From contig OX596342.1 of the NCBI GenBank assembly GCA_951394405.1, positions 1,426,001 to 1,490,000 of the forward strand: 64,000 bases of DNA. Direction: 5' to 3'. The position numbers and the translations under genes were made by a program. The notes under the pieces are model-generated. The model did no database searches and was not told the DNA's origin. It was given only the letters and a program-made list of their open reading frames with translations. Positions 37,201-48,258 of this stretch are shown one piece after another (the first letter of the stretch is position 1; every line of letters begins with the position of its first letter). This DNA comes from Coprinellus micaceus (Eukaryota > Basidiomycota > Agaricomycetes > Agaricales > Psathyrellaceae).

Positions 37201-40200
37201 CGTTCTACGGATACGTCATGCGGAAGGGCGCGAGGTGGCACTCGATGGAGATGGCTGGGATTACGTGTCTCACTGGGGCGACCATCATCCAGATGGCACG
37301 GGCGCTTGTAGAGCAGATCGGGAGACCGTTGGAGCTGGATACGGATGGGATTTGGTGTATGCTGCCTGGGGTCTTCCCGGAGAACTTCAAGTTCAAGCTC
37401 AAGAACGGGAAGACGCTGTTCTTCTCGTACCCCTGTACGATGCTTAACCACTTGGTGCATGCCCAGTTCACGAATGACCAGTACCACGACCTCAACACCG
37501 AGACTGGGGAGTACGACATCCACAGCGAGAACTCGATCTTCTTCGAGCTCGACGGTCCGTACAAGGCGATGATCCTGCCGTCGTCGAAGGAGGAGGATAA
37601 ACTCTTGAAGAAGCGTTACGCCGTGTTCAACGACGACGGGTCGCTAGCCGAGCTGAAGGGTTTCGAGGTCAAGCGGCGAGGAGAGCTCCAGCTCATCAAG
37701 ATCTTCCAGACGCAGATCTTCGAACGGTTCCTCCTGGGCACCACCCTCGCCGAGTGCTACGCCGCCGTAGCTCAGACCTCCGACCAATGGCTCGACATCC
37801 TCTACAGCAAAGCCGAGACGCTCACAGACGAAGAACTCGTCGACCTCATCGCCGAGAACCGCAGCATGAGCAAGACGCTTGCAGAATATGGCGGCCAGAA
37901 ATCGACGTCCATCAGCACGGCGAAACGTCTTGCAGAGTTTTTGGGCGACCAGATGGTCAAGGACAAGGGCCTCGCTTGCAAGTTCATCATCTCCGCTAAA
38001 CCCATCGGATCCCCCGTCACCGACCGCGCCGTCCCCGTCGCCATCTTCTCCGCGGAAGAGAGCGTCAAGCGCACGTACCTCCGCAAATGGCTCAAGGACA
38101 ACAGCCTCGCGAACTTTGACTTGCGGTCGATCTTGGATTGGGACTATTACATCGAGAGGTTGGGCAGCGTCATCCAGAAGCTCATCACGATCCCGGCGGC
38201 GATGCAGAAGGTGCCGAACCCCGTTCCGCGTGTGAGGCACCCGGATTGGTTGTTCAGGAGGGTGGCGGGTCAGGTGGATAAGTTTAAGCAGAACAAGATG
38301 ACGGATTTCTTTAAACTGAAGGGTGTGGAGGAGGGCGAGAACGAGGGCGAAGAGGAGACGCAGGCGGCGGATGGGGATATGGAGGATGTGCCGAGTGCGA
38401 AGCCTGTGAAGAAGGGCTTCACGGTCAAGCCGCACAAGTCGAAGAAGAATTTGGCTGCTCCGGAGGAGGGCGACGACGACGCACCCGCTGTCGACCCGAT
38501 AGACTACTATTCTGCTTTCGTCACGTCTAAACGCTCCAAGTGGCGGAAGATCATTCAACGGCGGTGGGGAGATGCATCGACGGACACTGTCACCCCGTCG
38601 ATGTTCAAGTCGTCTCGCCTCCGTCCGACGACAAGTACTTGGGATATCGTCCAGATTCGCGCTAGCAAGACCCCAGGACGTTTCATCCTCTGGATCCTCG
38701 TCGACGGTGCAAAGCTGACCCCCGTTCCCCTCCGCGTCCCCCGAGAGTTCTACGTTCATTTCAAGAAGCCGACAGGGCACGAAGAACTTTTCCAACCGCA
38801 GTTTTACACCTACGAGAAGGTGACGAGGAATCTACCGCATGATCTACCCTGCCAGAACCTGTATAAGGTCACTGTGCGGGAGGATGTGTACCAGGAGATC
38901 CAGGAACATTTCATCGACTTGACGAACGACCCTAACGTGGACGGTGTTTTCGAGCTTCAGGTATTTGGTACTCTAATGAATACACTTAATGTCCATTACT
39001 AACTGCGCCCTAGGTCCCTCTTGTCGTTCGTCCTCTATTGAAATTGGGGACAGCGTGCATGGCAGATAACATGTCCATTAGCCTCAACCGGGCACAACAT
39101 GTGGGTCTGGATCTGCATCAGATCGACAGAGCAAAGCGACCTTCCAGCGGCCCCAAGTATCTCGTCGGGGGCCGACATGCCCAATTCATCTTCCTTTATC
39201 ACGCCACGACATCCAACAACGCCGTCCAAGTCTTCGCTGTCTTCTACCCTAACTCGAGTGCCCGCTTACACGTAATCGACCCTGCCGTCCGTCGCCAACC
39301 CATACCCAACCTTACCGAAACCTACATCACTCTCCTCGAGAAGCAGAGGCAAATCTATGGCAGCGAATCGGTGTCATACCCATCCACTCTCAACTTCGAG
39401 ACAGTATATCACTCCAACGACACCACTGCCCTCAAGGCCATCTCCCGGGAGTTTGGCCTCCTCGAAGACAAGTCGCTCATTGTCGTGTTATCGTCAGTAA
39501 GGGACGTAACGTACTTCGAGCGACTCCTACCCAAGCTCTCGAAGTTCCCTGTGCTGACCATGTCTCCCGCCCGCAACGCCCACATCTTGAATGGACTCCC
39601 GTGGCAAACCAATGCCGGTCTCAAGGTCATCAAACGATATCTATCTCTCGGGCCGTGGATGGACAGGATGGTCGCCCTTTCCGACTACTACGACATTCCA
39701 ATAGGACACGTCGAAGGAGACACCCCTTTGATGTTGGCCGATATCGCGTTCGCACGTCGCCTCATCCAGCAAGACACTGTCCTTTGGTGGTCTCCCAGCG
39801 ATCAGCCTGACCTTGGCGGCGTTGAGGGTGACCTTCTGTCGTTGGAAGACCTACCTCGTACCGACTTCCTCTCCCCCGGAGTATACACCAACGTGTGTCT
39901 GCAGGTCACTGTCCGTAACCTCGCCGTCAACTCAGTCCTACAGTCCATCATGGTCAACGAACTTGAGGGCAGTGGCGGCTCCACGGCTTTCGATTCGGTG
40001 TCACACACGATCGATGAGTACAAGAACGGCGAGTCACAACGAGATATTACCCTTGGTGGCTCGCAGATATCTACGCACACCTTCAACATCCTCAAGAATC
40101 TCGTCAAGGGGTGGCTCTTGGACAAGATCCAAGGGGAGGGGCAGAGTCCAGCGTCCCTGGTCATCGACCACTTCTGGAGGTGGATCACCTCAAAGGCCTC

Positions 40201-41492
40201 TCAACTCTACGACCCATCACTTCACAAGTTTGTTCACGGCCTTATGCGCAAGACCTTCATTCAGCTGCTTGCTGAATTCAAGCGTCTTGGGTCCCACGTC
40301 GTCTACGCCGACTTCAGCACGATCCTCCTTGCCACATCCAAACCTCCCGGAACTGCCCACGCCTATGCCACATACATTACGACCGCCGTCACGTCCCATG
40401 AGCTGTTCCAACACATCTACCTCAATACCGAGCGATTCTACGACTTCCTTGTCTATATGGATCGAGCGAACATGGGAGGCATCGTCTGCGAAGACCCGCT
40501 GGCTGTCGAGCCCCCTGCAGAATTGCCCATTGAAATGCGGTGGAACATTGCCCAGTTTCTGCCTCTAGCCCTCCACCCCGACTTCGATACCGCCATCCAA
40601 TACTTCATCATCGAGCTCATGGCCATCAAAAAGAAGATAAACGGCAACACCCGCGTCCCTCTTCGGCCTATTCAGTTAGCCCCTCCAGATGGCACCCAGC
40701 CACAGGATTCGACAAAGACCCAGGAAGCAACCATGGTCGTGGAGTTCATTCAACGGAAGTTGACGAGGAAAATGTTGAGGATTGTTGGAGCAGCCCAGGA
40801 CCGGCAGCAGGACGACGCGATGAATCCCGAATCGGATGGCATGTTTGAATTCCCGACGCTGCCAGGTGCCCACCTCCACATGACTAACCCAGTCCTGGAA
40901 TTCGTCAAGTTCACGTGCGCTGTCTTTTCCTTGTCGAAGGAGTATCGCGTCGAGATTGGAGTGCTAAAGCGCAACCTGCTGGAGCTGATTAGCGTCAAGG
41001 AATTCTCACAAGACGCCATCTACCGCAACCCTTGCGAACCTTTGAAGCTCCCCAACGTTCCCTGTCGTCACTGCGACGCCCTCCGCGATTTCGACTTCTG
41101 TCGAGACCAAGACCTCATCCCGAATGGACTTGACCTTAATCCTCGGTGGGCGTGCACTAATTGTGGAGGAGAGTACGACAAGATCGCGATTGAGTTCAGC
41201 CTCATCGATTTAGCAAGGTCGCTCGAAAAACGCTTTGCTAGGCAGGATTTGAAGTGCGGCAAATGCCAGCAGATCCAGTCAGACAACATTTCGAAGTATT
41301 GCCAATGTTCGGGCGCATATCAGATGACCTTGAACAAGGGGGACGCTCGGAAGACGCTCAAAACAATCGTTAACGTGTCGAGGGAGTACAAGTTGACGCG
41401 GCTGAAGGTACGATCCCATGTTGCGCGTTTAATCAGTATTTCTGACCTTTTTCCCTCAGGAGGTAGCTCAAACTATGCTGAACGCCTGGTAG
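34291..41492 (+). CDS. POL2: DNA polymerase epsilon catalytic subunit
   Basis: Exons 34291-34587, 34644-34769, 34822-35553, 35614-35930, 35989-36169, 36228-36413, 36465-38960, 39014-41407 and 41460-41492; 2253 codons, close to the usual size. Leading-strand replicase in the nucleus. Exonuclease motifs: [10 protein letters not shown] (about residue 320), [24 protein letters not shown]. Polymerase motifs: [17 protein letters not shown] (about 670), [27 protein letters not shown] (about 905). The Fe-S cysteine segment [18 protein letters not shown] lies just after motif A, as in the family. The C-terminal half is the inactive second polymerase module, ending in two zinc-binding clusters ([13 protein letters not shown] with CTNC; CGKCQQ with YCQC). 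The first 50 residues are an unusual Arg/Gly-rich stretch. The last coding exon is only 33 nt. Confidence 0.97.
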
Positions 41493-41680
41493 AAAATATT
41501 GACCCGCTTTTACACTCAATTCGCTGTCCTATTTATTCTTGGCTTTTACTCTTGTACCGCATACCGCTGTGTAACTTATGTACCACTAGAACGGAAACGT
41601 AGACCAGGGAGGGAACCTCCATATTACGGGCCAACGTGATACGTATAGGCAAACCGGCCAAGAAATGCTGACCGACGACC

Positions 41681-44600
41681 TCATCGGTCCCTGTTCCAAG
41701 ACTGCAGCCTGGCTAAGAACCTGATCGGGAACGCGAAGGCTACCCTAATCCATGCCAATAAAGTTGAAATCAAAAGTAAAACCAAGCCCTTCAAACTCGA
41801 CGCTGGAGCTTGGTCGACATTTTGGGTAGAGGACAGAGCGATTCTTGAAGTAATCTCGTTGACCGAGCGAGTCGTGTCACTGGACTCTGGCGTTCCGATG
41901 GACCCGCTATCCTGGGTGCCACTTGTTTTGGTGGTGCCTGAAGGTTGGGATATGTAAGGACGAAGGCCAATCCGACTTCCCAGAACACCTTTCGTGTACT
42001 GCTTCACGTCGAAGCCGGGTACCTTGAGGGAGCCCGTTGTTTTCCAGTACCCTACCCATGCTGCAACATCCTTCCGATCCAGGGGTTGGAGTACAGGCGG
42101 ATGAAGAGATCTGGCGAGCGTGGCCGCCTTCTCCGACGAGAGGGAGGGAGAACCGAAGGCCTCCGCGTCTTCAGATAGGAATAGTCCTTGCACTGATCGG
42201 TAGAAAGATAAGAGTTTAAGGGCCGGGTTGCAGTTGAGGTCCGGGGGTGACGGATCTGAAGCCAGGGTCTCGAGTTTGGCTACCCATTCACCGTAGGACA
42301 CCTGTGGGACAGAAAGTGCCTCTGCAAGGAGTTCCACGATGTCGTTCCATGGGATAGGAACGGGATGAACAAAATGAACAAATGGTTCACTGCACCCCCG
42401 AATCTCAGTCAACGCCGACGCCGCGGAATGCACTGGGAGCCACGATACCATCTGCAACAGAGGGCGATCAGGGTTTCGACTTGAAAGGGGTAGAAGCACC
42501 CGTTGACATACCCCTGGGCCTCGAGGTAGACACCCCATTGTTTCTCCGGATCTGACGATGCTTGGAAACCACTCAGGGGGGCTCCAGCAACCGTTGCGAC
42601 CTCCGGAAAGCTGCCCGATCCTGACGATGACGGGTGTGAAAGAGGTTGCCTCTGCCGCCCGACGCAACACTTGTTCAGCAACCCATTTTGACTCGGAGTA
42701 TCCAGAACCCGCGGCCACCTTTGGATCGGCAATAGGACCTTCAACTGCCAGGTTCCCTGGATGATCTAGAAAAAAATGTATCAGCAATCCAAACCCAACA
42801 GGCGATGCAATACTACGATACTTGCTCTTTAAGACACCGATAGAGCTCGCGAATATAAAACTTGGGGGATTCTTGCATAACGAGGAGAGTGCGAAGTCAA
42901 CAAGGCGTCGTGTCCCAACGATCAGAGGCTCCAACGAGGATAGTCCGACATTAAAATCCACTCTCCAAGCTGTATCACCCAAGCGCGGTTCCCAATCAAT
43001 TATGCACTCGGAAAGAGGGAAAGCTGCACTCACCGATGTGCATAATACTTGTAACTTCCAGCCTCATTTGTTCCCAGACATCTGCCTCCAAGCCGCACCT
43101 GTCTCTCTCCAGGTTCCCTTCCAAAAATATCACCTTACTGAGATCCAAGAATGCTGAATCGATTCCCCTCTCCTTGAAAGCCTTTATCTGCCTCTCCCCA
43201 CTCGAGATCCCACTCCGGGCGTCATTCCTGTTGATGGCGTATATTTTCGAGATTTCGGGCTTGAGGAGGAGAGATTCAAGGAGATATGACCCCAGTGCCC
43301 CTGTACTCCCTGTCAATAGTATACACTCCTTCAGGGGCTTATGTCCAGAGGGCTTATGATCCTGGAAGGATTGGCTGTACTTCGATGCCAACGCATGCAT
43401 AGCGGCCAGAGTAGCATCGTCTTCGCTTGGCGAACCACTAGGCGGAGAATAGGTATACTGACCATGCATGTAGGTGGCGAGGGAGGCGATAGTTGGGTGT
43501 CCATAGACGAAGTTGGCTGCGGGACTCTTTATAGCTGGGGTATTCACCCCAGACTGAACGAGCATGGCAGTGAGTTCATTTCGGATCCAGATTGCTTGCA
43601 AGCTATGTTGTAGGTTAATTGAAGATTTCCTCAGAGCGGGTGAAAGCTTGAACGCACCTGTCACATCCGCTTTGGAAGATGTCATCTGCGTTGTCCAATC
43701 TGGTTCCACTCGGCCCCAGCGCTCGTTTCACGATTCCTCTTGCGATCTGAGTACAACTTTCCAGTGTGCTCAAGTTGGTAGTCTTGGGGTTTGCCGTATG
43801 CGCATCTGGTATTGCAGTGTACAAGGCGTTGATCTCCCTCTCGTAAAGATCGATTACGACCTGCCTTCTCGGGGTTCCTTTTGCCGTGTATAGAAATGGC
43901 CTGTCCGGCTTAGAAACCACGATCATCTGGGTAGAGCCAGCCTGTGAGCCCAGCTCGGAATGCAAGTTTAAGCACATGTACATACTTCTCTGAAGATACG
44001 ACTATGGGCCGGGGATGATCTATTAGCTTCTTCGATCTGAGGCCTAACAAAGATTAGGCCGGTAGAAATTTCATGGGATTCTGCTTGCTCTCACCAGATG
44101 CTTTCAACAAAGATTTGGGGAGTACCATCTTCCGCTTGGCCGTTTGGGGGGGCCTGAGCTCGAGGTTCAACCAGGATTCCGACTTGGAACCTCCCATTGC
44201 CAAAAACGACCGCAGAGGCCACGCTCGGATGCCGATTGATGAGCGCTTCTACATTGGTTCATTCAGTACCTAGCCGCGAAGGCCTTGGGCAGGAATATGC
44301 ACCTATTGGAACTGGATTCGTCTAATGGTGGGAGGTGTCAGCAACATTTGGGGCGGTATATACGCGAGCCCTTCACCTTTTCACCAGTGGAGTGCGTTAT
44401 TTGGTCGTCAGCTCTATCGGGTGGAAGATTCTAGCATTTGAATATGAGATCACGGACGGAAACGGGGCGCTTACCTTCCATAAATCTTGAACAGGCTCTT
44501 CTCTGTCGGATGGCGGACTAAGATATCTTTGGTATCATAAACAGGCACACCGTCGCGCTCGCAGTCCAAGATTGCGGGGTGATGAGTGGGCGAGGTCTGT

Positions 44601-46289
44601 CAACGAGAGGTCTCGCAATCAATACGGATAGGGCGACGAATTCGAATATCACCTTGAAGAATAAGCGAAAGAGATCTTCGCCCCCTTCCTGCTGTACAAG
44701 TTCCGGGGAAGTGTGAGGAGATAACTGAGGAAAATGAGACGGGGTTCTGATCTTCTTCACCCAAATCCTGACGAACCTTGAAATACTCCCAGCCTGCATC
44801 TGGCGGTTTGGTAAGAAAGGCTTGGGTAACGCCTCCCAGTTCTGTCCTGGAACGCCACGCATATTTATCTCAGCAAAGCGCAACGAATGCGAAAGCAGCT
44901 GTGACTGATGCTTACGCCCCGTAGATCGGAAATAACTTGACGCCGTCCTGATGCAGTTGATCGCCCGTGCTTTGGGACAATGACGCGCCCCCGAAGATCT
45001 ACAGGGGAGTATTAACGGTCACGGACATTGATCTAGCCTTTGGTAAACAGTTCATACTATTGCGTCCATTTGTCTCAATTCAGCGACTTTACCACTGTCT
45101 AGAGCCCATTCCTTGAGTTTGGCCAATGGTCGATTCAGTCGAAGGCGAAGCTAACGTTAGGATTACCCACCTCCAGAAACGTTGGCACACAGATTAAAAT
45201 GTTACTCGAGGTCGATCTCGCGCTCTTGAAGACGCCTTCCGAAGTCGGAATTTGCGGCGGTGACATTGGGTTGAAGGTAGATAGTGTCACACCAGTTGCT
45301 AGCTGCAAAATCGTGAGCTCAGGCCGAAACCGGAGATGGTGAAGCACACCTACCGCCAAACATTTTGAGATGATACCCATCGCATCTAGCATTACACACA
45401 AGCGTCGGTCGAGTCGGGTTCAGAGTTATGTAAAAGAAACTCACGGAATAGAGGAAGAGCGTGGATTGAGAGGACGTGCCCAGTAACGTCAACCTCGCCG
45501 AAGTCTGAAAGTCGGTCAGCAATCTGGTACAAAACGCTGTGAGGGTGGCTTACAGGGCTGAAGACCCCATTCAATGAGGTTCCTGTGAGACAGGTATATT
45601 GGCTTGGGAAACGAAGTCGACCCCGACGAGTGTAGTATCAGGGCATTCGAGTTCCTCTGAATGATCTTCATGTCAGGAAGGGAAGGCAGATGAGTGTCAT
45701 TCAGTGTCCCTCCGTAAATCACATCGAAAGGCGGAGCTTCGATGAGCCTGACCTCAGGCCTCTCGTGGTCCTCGAGGCGGAGAAGGTCTTGTGCGGCGTG
45801 GACGAGGTTCTTCGTTTGCACGTCATTGCTGATAAGGAGCGCCTTCGTGTTTGATTTTCGCAGGAGATCTGCGATAGCGGCAGCGGAATTACGGTGGGAT
45901 ATAGGGAAGGCACAGTGTCCTGCACGAATAATGCCAGAGATGAGCGCGAAGTACGAAACTTGATCTACAGGTGTGGGTGTGAGTAAGGTGATCTGGGATT
46001 TTTGAGGTTTCGACTCACCCACGACTGAGAGGATGGCCACGACGGTCGGGGCATCGCCAGGCTCGCCAATAGAATTGATAACAAGCCTCGCTACATTTTT
46101 GAAGCCTTCGTTAGCTGCGGCAAAGGACAACGACTTGGTTCCGTCGTCAGTATGCCAGCAGAAAAGCGCGTGATTGGGGTTCTGTCGACCGTGAAATTCG
46201 TATATGCCCGGGAGTGTGAGGGTTTCGTCTCGCAGCGGAGGAGGGGAGAAGGAGGTACGAGTCGCCTGCGGGCAGGGGAAAGAAGCCAT
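41681..46289 (-). CDS. NRPS-like adenylate-forming reductase (A-T-R)
   Basis: Nineteen exons on the minus strand: 46289-46019, 45964-45554, 45504-45445, 45385-45354, 45302-45171, 45111-45058, 44998-44916, 44846-44777, 44724-44653, 44596-44475, 44413-44377, 44321-44303, 44248-44095, 44043-43986, 43926-43658, 43602-43034, 42969-42817, 42765-42512 and 42451-41681. They sum to 1196 codons with every phase matching. Adenylation: LILHSSGSTSFPKPIYLSH, then IYGATELGG, then RADDQITHSTGEKTNP. Thiolation: DDIFQSGCDSLQA, whose pantetheinylated Ser is about residue 615. Reductase: LLTGSTGALGSYLLES (NADPH fold) and GYSESKWVAEQVL. By family it activates a carboxylic acid as the adenylate, loads it on the carrier and releases it reductively as an aldehyde. 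No partner tailoring enzyme is adjacent. Not lysine Lys2, because it lacks the expected longer N-terminus. A hydrophobic C-terminal helix (LVLLLISTLLAWIRVAFAF) is odd for a soluble enzyme. Confidence 0.92.
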
Positions 46290-46912
46290 GAGAACTAACT
46301 TTTGTACATCTCTGGGGTGGTATTATATAGAGCCAACGGGAGGCTGGGTGCGTTTGGGAAGGAGAGTGGGATCAGGAAATCCATGAAATGACACGGAAAC
46401 GAACCTTGATACTTACTTCGCGTCAGCGTCAATCGAGCTGTCAGGACGAAGGGTGTGATACGTGGGCTCATGCGTATACACTGTTGTGAGCTTGCGCAGG
46501 AGAGTCGTAGCTCCACCGAAAAAGTACGCCAATCAATCCCATCGACAGCGCAACTCGAAACAGGACGATTGGGTCGCCCAGAGAGATGGAACTTTGCCTC
46601 GCTCGGTCCAAGTGGCGATAGTGCCCTCCTGTGGCACAAAACGCCAGAACGAAGGAAGAGCATGGGTCTGCGTGTTGGGAAAGCCATGGCGACGTTGTCA
46701 AAGAGCTAGAGGCACAGCGTTCCCAACCCCTGTCGCCGAACCTTGCAGTCATGCGAGGGCTGTGCAATTCGCTGAACATGATGACTATCTCAGTTTCCGA
46801 CAGCGCAAAAACACGTTGAAGCTGACATCGTACGGTTTCCAGAGATTCCTTAGGGAGACTAGCTTTTCGCTGTGGCATTAGTCGACTCGGTAACCTGCGG
46901 CGAGGGGGTTTG
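46290..46912. other. Spacer upstream of the reductase
   Basis: Presumed promoter of the reductase (minus strand) and 3' end of the weak minus-strand gene next to it. Overlapping short frames only. Confidence 0.45.
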
Positions 46913-47921
46913 TTTACGTTTGGCTCCAGCATGTGGATGAGAATGGAGTGTCCATGACCGGCATAGCTTGGGTTTCGAAAGGGGTAGCAGGGGCGTAAAA
47001 CCTCCTTTATGCTTTACAAGCCACCTGACTGTGGGTTGCAAGGATAAGATCGCATGAGACTGGGTTTGGGGGGTTCGAGAAAGAAGCTGGTGGAGGACCG
47101 AGGACCGAACAGCAGTGTAGTTGCGCAAACGCCGGCCCGTCTACTGTAAGTCGCCCTGTCTCTGAAGTCGTTTTGCGACACAACTTCTTGACTTGAGGAA
47201 GGCCGATTCTCGCACGAGTCGGTGGTGATGGTGGTGGGTGGAAGAGAGCGGGTCACGACCTCGTCGGCGCTTATTGTACCTCCCATCAAACTGATCGTGT
47301 CGGACGCGTCGCGTCCGATACTCCTAACTTGCTGAGGGCTCCCGCCCCAACTTGGACGGCTTGTGGTCTGCATGGAAGCAAGGCGAACATAAGATCGTGG
47401 CCAGAGGGATTCAAGGAGTAAATATGCCTTTTCATACCGACTGCCCCGTCGCTCATGGGCATATAATCTGAAGGAGGTCGGAAACCGAATTTGCTGCATC
47501 GTAGTGCCAATCTTCGATTGCTGTGATAAATGTGCGGGTACGCCTAGAAATGTCGGTAGGGGACCGTACGAGAAGGAGCGCGGCGGTTCCACGAGGGGTT
47601 GCGACGCTGGATTTGTTGTCCTCGGTGTGTCGGCGGCATCAGAGATTGGGATTACAACCATCTGTGTCGTAACTCGTTGAGGACGGCTTCCGAAGGCATG
47701 GTGCAATAAGAAGCAGGGACACGCGCAACCACGGCCAACCACAGTTCCTTCCCATAAAGTAGAGGTGGTTTGACTTGTTCGAAGAAAGCTACGTTTTGTT
47801 CATTCAAGACACCGCCGACTGAGGGCGCACCCAAAACCGTTCGACCCGCTTTTCGCATCTCCGGTGTGATATCCTCCGTTCCGCGCAGGGTCCAGCGATG
47901 ACGGTTGCCGTCCTGTTGCAT
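46913..47921 (-). CDS. Hypothetical protein, tentative
   Basis: Unrecognised. From the ATG at 47921 the minus strand reads MQQDGNRHRWTLRGTEDITP and on to PPLLYGKELWLA; it can be spliced (donor GTGGTTGC, acceptor CGACACAG) to MVVIPISDAADTPRTTNP and a Ser/Arg-rich chain with GSRYEKAYLLLESLWPRSY. A possible last intron near 47025-46968 leads to a stop at about 46913. No domain, signal or membrane segment is visible. The first 60 residues look most like real coding sequence; the rest could be an open frame by chance. Confidence 0.35.
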
Positions 47922-48258
47922 CCTTTTTCATAGAATCACTGTGCCGCAGTCTGAACACCCGCCGAGGTTAGAGCGCAGATAAGGCTGTCCCTCTCATTCC
48001 CCTTCCTTGCTCCTCCTCTCGAGAACTCCTTGTGAGTCGGTGAGGAAGGCCAAGCAGATGGAAAGGATGCTGTTGGGCGAGAGAGGAGAGCGACAATCAT
48101 TTCCGTGGCGTCTGGGCCGGCACGATCTGATCATCAGAGGTGCCTCAGGCACGTGTTGCTATCGTCGACCAGTTTCGCTTCGCTGAGGCTTGTCCTTTTC
48201 TCTACCAACTCTCACCCTGTTTCTATATTCCAACTACCCTCCTTTCGTTTATGTTTTA
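47922..48258. other. Spacer and kinase leader
   Basis: Promoter and 5' UTR region of the kinase gene. The 48180-48258 stretch is pyrimidine-rich, ending TTTATGTTTTA just before the start codon. Confidence 0.5.

Noticed and set aside
37644..38795. 383-codon minus-strand open frame
   Set aside because: Lies fully within the largest POL2 exon on the opposite strand; Arg/Leu-rich antisense translation of a GC-rich gene.
44518..44883. 121-codon minus-strand frame as an exon of the reductase
   Set aside because: Splicing with GTAAGC at 44915 and the CAG at 44847 gives ATELGGVTQAFLTKPPDAGWEYFK in another frame, which fits the adenylation-domain family and keeps all phases.
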